Part shown: positions 58,839 through 64,000 of the stretch, piece by piece
How positions within the stretch are numbered: position 1 is the stretch's first letter
How the letters are laid out: each line of letters begins with the position of its first letter
From: Desulfovibrio psychrotolerans
GTDB lineage: Bacteria; Desulfobacterota; Desulfovibrionia; Desulfovibrionales; Desulfovibrionaceae
Direction: 5' to 3'
Assembly (NCBI RefSeq): GCF_013340305.1
Contig: NZ_BLVP01000001.1
Location: 372,001 to 436,000, forward strand
DNA length: 64,000 bases
The notes under the pieces: model-generated
Seen by the model: only the letters and a program-made list of their open reading frames with translations
Told to the model about the DNA's origin: nothing
Database searches by the model: none
Position numbers and translations under genes: made by a program

Positions 58839-59582
58839 ATGCAATACCGTCTGGACGCCCCCCTAGACGAACTTCTTGATATGGCACGCCAGCGTTTTTC
58901 CGTGGAGTTCGAGCAACTTGCCGTAGGCGACATCAGGCTGGAAATCCTGCAGGTGCAGAACATGCGGGAGTATCTGGATCAACTCATTCCCACGCTCAGG
59001 GAAGACGCACTCAAGGCTATGCCCCTCTGGGCCAAGATATGGCCTGCCTCAATCATGCTGGGGCATTTTCTGCGCCACCTGTCCGCAGAAGGCAAAAGCC
59101 TGCTGGAGATAGGGGCGGGTTGCGGCGTATCGGGCCTCATCGCCGCCGCGCACGGATTTTCCGAAGTCTTCATCACAGACATCAACGAAGACGCTCTGCT
59201 TTTTGCCCGCATTAACGCCCTGCGCAACGACCTTGGTGACAGGGTAACCGTATGCCGCATGGACATTGCCGAAACCCGCCTGAATCGTACGTTCGACTAT
59301 ATTGCCGGCGCAGAGGTGCTGTATCTGGAATCGCTGCACCGGGCACTGGTCAAATGCCTGCGCCACCACCTTGCCCCCGGCCCTTCCTCCGAAGCCCTGC
59401 TTGCCAAGGACTACCGCCGCAAGGCAAAAAAATTCTTCAAGCTGGCCGAGCGGGAATTCCAGATGCAGGAGCGCACCGTGGGCACAAAGATAACGGAAGC
59501 AGACAGCGTCGGAGCGGACGATGCGGCCACGCCCCAGACCACCCGTTCCCTGTTCACCATTCACAGATTGCGAGCCAAATAG
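58839..59582 (+). CDS. SAM-dependent methyltransferase upstream of YcaO
   Basis: A 247-residue class I methyltransferase. Motif I is SLLEIGAGCGVSGLIAAAHG, followed by VFITDINEDALLFARINALR and VTVCRMDIA. The N-terminal half contains LKAMPLWAKIWPASIMLGHF, the pattern of METTL21/PrmA-like protein methyltransferases. The ATG at 58839 is chosen because AAGGA lies 6 bases upstream; an ATG two codons earlier is too close to it. Its stop is one base before the YcaO start codon, so the two genes form one translational unit. The target may be a protein or a peptide handled by YcaO. Confidence 0.82.
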   Translation: MQYRLDAPLDELLDMARQRFSVEFEQLAVGDIRLEILQVQNMREYLDQLIPTLREDALKAMPLWAKIWPASIMLGHFLRHLSAEGKSLLEIGAGCGVSGLIAAAHGFSEVFITDINEDALLFARINALRNDLGDRVTVCRMDIAETRLNRTFDYIAGAEVLYLESLHRALVKCLRHHLAPGPSSEALLAKDYRRKAKKFFKLAEREFQMQERTVGTKITEADSVGADDAATPQTTRSLFTIHRLRAK

Positions 59583-59583
59583 C

Positions 59584-61314
59584 ATGATTACACTCAAGCC
59601 CTGCCCCAAGCACTATACCACTGATCAGGACAAGGTCATGACTCCCGCCGAAACGGTAGCCCGCGTTCGGGCACGGCTGGAGCAGCTGGAAACCCGCATT
59701 CTGGCGGAAACCCGCCGAATAGATACCGGGCGGCTGGACATTCCCGTCTTCCTTTCGGTCTGTGGTGCGGATGCCAGAAAGTTCATGCCCACCCGCAAAC
59801 AGATGGGTAAAGGTGCTTCAGTGGAGCAGGCAGAAGCCTCTGCCCTCATGGAACTGATGGAGCGTTACAGCTACTGGACCTTCTGGGACAGCAAACCCCG
59901 CATGGTACGGTGCACATGGTCAGAAGCAGCGGCCCGGTTCGGCGACCGGCTCATCCCCATGGAGCAGATGCTGCAATCCGTTTCGGAAACCATCTCTCCT
60001 GCCGATGCAGCCCGCGTTCTGGACCTGACCCAATGGTGGTTCTGCCCTGCCACAGACGTGCTGTACGGTGCGGAACGCATGATCCCGCTGGACTGGTTCC
60101 GCAAACTGGGTGAATTCAACGGGTCTTCGGCGGGCAACACCGATGAAGAATCCATCTTTCAGGGCGCATGTGAACTGGTGGAGCGCCACGTCTGCTGCCT
60201 CATAGACAGGGCAGGCACGCCGGTTCCCACCATTGACCCGGCCTCCATTTCCGACTCCGTGCTCAAGCGGCTCCACGCCAAATTCACGGAGAACGGCATC
60301 GTGGTGGTGCTCAAAGACTTTTCGCTGGGTCTGCCTGTCCCCACCGTGGCGGCCATTGCATGGGATCCCGCAACCTTCCCGCACAAATCGGAGATAGTCT
60401 ACACTGCCGGAACGGCTTCCTCTCCCGTCAAGGCAGCGGTACGCGCCCTCACGGAGGTGGCACAGCTTGCGGGCGACTTCGAATCCGGAGCCTGCTACGA
60501 GGCATCCGGGCTGCCCAAATACGCCCGCCCGGAAGATATGGCATGGCTGCTGGAAGGCCCTACGGTTCCTCTGGATTCGCTGCCCGGTGTGGAGCATGCC
60601 GATATCTACGAGGAACTCATGGCGCTGGCGCGCGGCCTTGAATCCGCGGGCTACACGCTTTACTCCGTGCAGACCACCAACCCGGAACTGAACGTTTCCG
60701 CCAATTACAACATTGTTCCCGGCTTCCAGTTCCGCGAACGGGATAAAAACGCCAGCCTCGGGCTTTTTGTAGGCCGCATCCTGAGCGAGGAACATGACGC
60801 GGCATCCGCCATGCAGGGGTTGGAGGTCCTTGAAGACATCTATCCCGGCGCACACTTTCTGCCTTTCTTCAAAGGCATGCTGGCCCTGCGGGCAGAAGCC
60901 TTTGATGCTGCCTGCGCCCTGTTTGAAGAAGCGGAACCCTTACAGCCGGAAGCCGATGCCCGCGGCCTTGCCGCTTTTTACAGCGGCTACTGCCACACTC
61001 TGCGGGAGGACTGGCAGGCCGCCCTGCCCGCTCTGGACCGCGCCGTAGCCCTGTGCCCGGAGATGAAGGAATATTTCAACTTCCGTGGTGTCACACGATT
61101 CAAGCTCGGCATGTACGCAGAGGCTGCGGAAGATTTCCGCACCCTGATAAAAGACCTGGACAAGGGGTCTGCCATAGACCTCGCCAATCTGGGCCTGTGC
61201 TGCAAGTTTCTCGACCGGCGGGACGAGGCGGAAGAATACCTTTCCGCCGCGTTGGAAATCGACCCTTCCATCGAGTTCGCGCGCACACATCTGGAAGAAT
61301 TGCGCGGAGCATGA
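59584..61314 (+). CDS. YcaO-domain protein with C-terminal TPR repeats
   Basis: A 576-residue protein. The YcaO ATP/Mg site is intact in three blocks: GASVEQAEASALMELMERYS (about 77-96), SAGNTDEESIFQGACELVER (about 182-201) and VKAAVRALTEVAQLAGDFE (about 283-300). NIVPGFQF lies near 377-384. The C-terminal 170 residues are TPR repeats (AFDAACALFEEAEPLQPE, EDWQAALPALDRAVAL, MYAEAAEDFRTLI, RRDEAEEYLSAALEIDPS). YcaO enzymes activate peptide amides with ATP to make azolines, thioamides or amidines. E. coli YcaO, also with a C-terminal helical domain, is needed for ribosomal protein S12 methylthiolation. A proline-rich C-terminus typical of azoline cyclodehydratases is absent. No precursor peptide was recognised nearby. 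Confidence 0.88.
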   Translation: MITLKPCPKHYTTDQDKVMTPAETVARVRARLEQLETRILAETRRIDTGRLDIPVFLSVCGADARKFMPTRKQMGKGASVEQAEASALMELMERYSYWTFWDSKPRMVRCTWSEAAARFGDRLIPMEQMLQSVSETISPADAARVLDLTQWWFCPATDVLYGAERMIPLDWFRKLGEFNGSSAGNTDEESIFQGACELVERHVCCLIDRAGTPVPTIDPASISDSVLKRLHAKFTENGIVVVLKDFSLGLPVPTVAAIAWDPATFPHKSEIVYTAGTASSPVKAAVRALTEVAQLAGDFESGACYEASGLPKYARPEDMAWLLEGPTVPLDSLPGVEHADIYEELMALARGLESAGYTLYSVQTTNPELNVSANYNIVPGFQFRERDKNASLGLFVGRILSEEHDAASAMQGLEVLEDIYPGAHFLPFFKGMLALRAEAFDAACALFEEAEPLQPEADARGLAAFYSGYCHTLREDWQAALPALDRAVALCPEMKEYFNFRGVTRFKLGMYAEAAEDFRTLIKDLDKGSAIDLANLGLCCKFLDRRDEAEEYLSAALEIDPSIEFARTHLEELRGA

Positions 61315-61363
61315 CGGGCTGCATATGGCGCAGATCAGCTACTCCTGAACAGATAATTAGGTA

Positions 61364-62788
61364 CTAACTTCTCTTTTCACTGCCTTGCACACGCAGCGGT
61401 GCGGCCATATCCCGCCGCTGCGTGCTTTTCCACGGCACAAGACAAAGCACGGCAAGCACAGCCACCACTGCCAGAACAAACCACGCAGCCTGCCACAGCA
61501 CCACAAGCAGTACCGTTGCCAGCAGCCCTGCGGCTCCCCGCTGCCATGGCACGTGCAGCATGACAATGGCTGCTGCAATGCCCATGAGTGCATTGGCGAG
61601 AAAGAACCCGCTGGCAACGGATACCAGTGATTCAAGCCGCGCCAGCCCGGCCATGCAGGCAATCAGGGTGGCCGCCTGCGCAACGCACAGCAGAGTTACA
61701 GCCCCCACGGGCACATCCGCCCCGTTCCGTCGTTCCAGCAGCCGGAGCAGCGGCAGGAATACGGCAACGGCTCCGCGCCCGTACTTCCGGTTACCCCGCA
61801 CGACCGACCGTGTCCCAAAGGCCGATGACACATGAATGGCTGAAGTCAGTGATGCAGCCAGAGATGACACCAACCGTGCCACCCCTCCCACAAACATCAG
61901 GTAAGTGGTCGTGCACAGAGCCGTAACCAGCAGGGCACATACCATCTGCCCCGCATCACCAAACAGAGGGTACAACAGTCTCGCCACGCCGTACCCCGCC
62001 GCCGTAGGCAACGCCTCGCGCTGAACAGCCAGCGCCACGCACATCTCCACCAGCGTTACCGCCGCAACACTGCCCAGAACGGCACGCGGTATGGTGCGCC
62101 CGGGAGTTTCCACATCGCCGCTGTAATTCCCTACCACTTCCCAGCCCACGATTATCCAGAACAGCATGAGCAGGGCGTGCCCAAACACGCTTGTCTCGAA
62201 GCTCCCCGTTTCCGGCAGCAGCGGTTGCCCACCGTCATGCAGTGCCAGCACCAGAATACCTCCGGCAAACAACAATACTGCGGAAACGGAAGAAAGCACC
62301 AGTGCCACAGTCCCCACGGCGCGGATACGCTGCAGCAGGAGCACATATCCCGGCCCCACCAGCCCCAGAGCCAGCAGCATACGCTGTCCCTGCTCTCCCT
62401 GCCCTGAAAAAACACCAGCGGCCAGCCACTCCGCTGCCTCCGGAAACACCGGAGGCAAGGGCAGATACTGGGCAATGGTCAGCAACACTGCGGCAGGACC
62501 GAATATGACCGCCGAGATGAGATACAGCGATGCAAGCATCCCTGCCCGTATGCCGAAGGCGTGGGCAATGGCATCCGACACCCCGCCGCTGCCCGGAAAA
62601 CGGATGGAGAGAAATCCGAACACAAAAGCAAACACCGCGTTCAGGCACACGGTTATCATCCATGCGGGCAGGGCCCATTCCCCCGCCTCGCCGTACACCA
62701 ACGGCGGCAGAATGAATATGCCCGACCCCAGTACCGGCCCCACCATCAATCCGCTCAGAAGGAACGGTCCCAACTTCTTTCCGCGCAT
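61364..62788 (-). CDS. APC-superfamily amino-acid permease
   Basis: A 474-residue protein with about twelve transmembrane helices. Helix 1 carries GLMVGPVLGSGIFILPPLVY, the unwound substrate-binding G-x-G-I-F motif of the APC family. WIIVGWEVVGNYSGDVETPG followed by RTIPRA is the family's helix 6-7 signature. The overall form resembles the YjeH-type exporter/permease branch. The ATG at 62788 follows CAGGAGC. It is divergent from a LysR gene across 118 bases, so its expression is probably controlled by that regulator. The substrate is unknown. Confidence 0.88.
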   Translation of the reverse strand: MRGKKLGPFLLSGLMVGPVLGSGIFILPPLVYGEAGEWALPAWMITVCLNAVFAFVFGFLSIRFPGSGGVSDAIAHAFGIRAGMLASLYLISAVIFGPAAVLLTIAQYLPLPPVFPEAAEWLAAGVFSGQGEQGQRMLLALGLVGPGYVLLLQRIRAVGTVALVLSSVSAVLLFAGGILVLALHDGGQPLLPETGSFETSVFGHALLMLFWIIVGWEVVGNYSGDVETPGRTIPRAVLGSVAAVTLVEMCVALAVQREALPTAAGYGVARLLYPLFGDAGQMVCALLVTALCTTTYLMFVGGVARLVSSLAASLTSAIHVSSAFGTRSVVRGNRKYGRGAVAVFLPLLRLLERRNGADVPVGAVTLLCVAQAATLIACMAGLARLESLVSVASGFFLANALMGIAAAIVMLHVPWQRGAAGLLATVLLVVLWQAAWFVLAVVAVLAVLCLVPWKSTQRRDMAAPLRVQGSEKRS

Positions 62789-62906
62789 GTACAGCTCCTG
62801 TATGGTCTTGTATCAGAACCCGTAATGCCGTATTCAGAACCATCTTTCCAACAGATTAACCTGATGGGTGCATTCTGTTTTTCCGAACGGCATCCCCGGA
62901 ACAGCC

Positions 62907-63884
62907 ATGGAACTTAACCAGCTCAAATCTTTTCTCTGTGTGGCGCGGGAAAGAAACCTCACCAGAGCCGCCCGTGTGTTGCATATAAGCCAGTCCGCAC
63001 TCAGCACGCAGATACGGGGACTTGAAGAATCGCTGGGAGTCGTTCTCTTTGAACGTAAAGCACGGGGCATGGAACTCACAGCCCACGGTAAAACCCTGCA
63101 CCAGCAGGCACGGCAGGTGCTCAATGCCGCGCAGGCTCTCAGGGATGCGGCGGGCAGGCTTTCCGCGACGCCCACCGGGGTCATTACCATGGGACTGAAC
63201 ACAGACCCCGCCTTCCTGCGCATGCGCACGCTGGATGCCCAGATGGAGCGCCATTATCCCAAAATCAGAATGGAGTTTATTCCGTCACAGACCCTTGCGA
63301 CCACAAGCCTGCTGCGCGAGGGCGTGCTGGATGCCGGATTCCGCTTCGGACTGAGCGGCGATGAAGGCATAGACGAGATTCCACTTGCCGATGTGCCACT
63401 GTGCGTGGTCATTCCCACCCGGTTCGTGCGAAACGGCATGACCGTGCGCGACTTCACATGGAAATCGCTTGCCGCCCTGCCATGGCTGTGGACCACCTGC
63501 GAGTGCCCGTTCCACAAGCTGGTGGCAGACCGCATGGCGGAATACGGGGTACGCCCGCGTCCTGTTGCGGACGCTCTGGACGAGTACATCGTCCGGGAAA
63601 TGGTGGCCAACGGAAAAGGCGCATCGGTTATGCGACGCGACATGGGGGAATTGCTGGAAGAGGAGGGCCTTGCCGTGGTGTGGGACGAACCGGACATGTT
63701 CCGGAATACCCCTTCCGCTCAAAGACAGCCGGCCAGTTCAGCCAGTTCGGTCAGTTCGGCCAGTTCGGTCAATCAGGGCAGTCCGCTCAGCGTTCCGCTC
63801 AGCCTAGCCTGCCTTGCCCGCCGCAGAGAGGACCCGCTTATACAGGCTCTTGTGGAAAGAGCACTGGCCGTATGGTCAGCCTGA
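62907..63884 (+). CDS. LysR-family transcriptional regulator
   Basis: A 325-residue protein. The N-terminal winged HTH is textbook: MELNQLKSFLCVARERNLTR, AARVLHISQSALSTQIRGLE, LGVVLFERKARGMELTAHG. The ligand-binding domain follows (about 90-310). A Ser/Val/Ala insert (about 280-300, made by 9-base repeats) lies near its end. LysR regulators usually control the divergent neighbour, here the amino-acid permease; the 118-base gap contains the TTCAG-N-ATC-like AT-richer stretch where a T-N11-A site would be expected. The ATG at 62907 has CCGGA upstream. Confidence 0.9.
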   Translation: MELNQLKSFLCVARERNLTRAARVLHISQSALSTQIRGLEESLGVVLFERKARGMELTAHGKTLHQQARQVLNAAQALRDAAGRLSATPTGVITMGLNTDPAFLRMRTLDAQMERHYPKIRMEFIPSQTLATTSLLREGVLDAGFRFGLSGDEGIDEIPLADVPLCVVIPTRFVRNGMTVRDFTWKSLAALPWLWTTCECPFHKLVADRMAEYGVRPRPVADALDEYIVREMVANGKGASVMRRDMGELLEEEGLAVVWDEPDMFRNTPSAQRQPASSASSVSSASSVNQGSPLSVPLSLACLARRREDPLIQALVERALAVWSA

Positions 63885-63954
63885 TCGCGCGCCTTTCTAC
63901 AGTAACAGATATGCCAGCCGCCTGCCGGAAAAGCGACTCCCCACAGGGTTTCGG

Positions 63955-64000
63955 CTATCCCAATCCCCGCGCCTTGCGGAAGAGCTTCTCGCGCACCTTT
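63955..64000 (-). CDS. Possible C-terminal fragment of a minus-strand gene
   Basis: Fourteen codons ending in TAG read KVREKLFRKARGLG. The composition is gene-like and the frame is open to the window edge, but the stretch is too short to identify. Confidence 0.3.
   Translation of the reverse strand, partial: KVREKLFRKARGLG

Overview
The window is GC-rich, densely coded chromosomal DNA with mixed strands. It fits a sulfate-reducing deltaproteobacterium of the Desulfovibrio type. The pointers are a C-x4-C rubredoxin, many cyclic-di-GMP and HDOD proteins, several chemoreceptor-like proteins, a ThiH-type (anaerobic) thiamine operon, ferredoxin-like Fe-S proteins and an AddAB-type recombination nuclease. 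This assignment is inferred from gene content and style; no rRNA or other marker gene is present.

Layout. 1-8.2 kb: the start of a heptosyltransferase-like gene, an EAL-CBS-GGDEF protein, a canonical chemoreceptor, and a convergent, degenerate chemoreceptor-like protein. 8.5-10.8 kb: ilvB-ilvN preceded by a complete transcription attenuator with a valine-rich leader peptide. 11-13.5 kb: an unusual rubredoxin and a Tat-exported, His-rich multicopper oxidase. 13.5-15.1 kb: an AT-rich patch with an HTH-gene remnant and a lone methyltransferase next to an initiator tRNA gene, probably transferred DNA. 15.2-17.3 kb: envelope genes (GT2, a small membrane protein, a TVP38/DedA protein). 17.4-21.5 kb: pdxA, hyuA-like and nagZ-like genes on the minus strand. 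21.8-31 kb: phosphofructokinase, addA, addB and a nitronate-monooxygenase-like flavoprotein. 31.2-37.2 kb: a heme-sensor diguanylate cyclase, a TetR regulator, a PPC-domain/DUF2088 pair, an Asp/Glu racemase and an MgtC protein.

37.3-43.4 kb is a six-gene minus-strand run: cpoB, dprA, a small unknown, an HDOD protein, a receiver-GGDEF protein and a Xer recombinase. 43.8-46.1 kb is a membrane protein/Fe-S protein pair of unknown function. 46.2-51.8 kb holds GAPDH and the thiamine operon thiS-G-H-F-E, which lies behind two complete TPP riboswitches in tandem, each with its own intrinsic terminator. 52-56.5 kb: a solitary NikL-like protein, an EAL-HDOD protein, an Rqc2/NFACT protein and a DksA-type zinc-finger protein. 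56.8-57.9 kb is a tRNA cluster (three identical Gly-GCC, one Gly-CCC, one Cys). 58-64 kb: a cyclophilin, a methyltransferase-YcaO/TPR pair, an amino-acid permease and a divergent LysR regulator.

The most interesting signals are the tandem TPP riboswitch-terminator units, the ilv attenuator, the methyltransferase-YcaO operon, the membrane/Fe-S pair with a CHCCGCCC motif, the degenerate chemoreceptor, and short in-frame repeats that add disordered loops to many otherwise conserved proteins. No CRISPR array, intact insertion sequence or prophage was seen.
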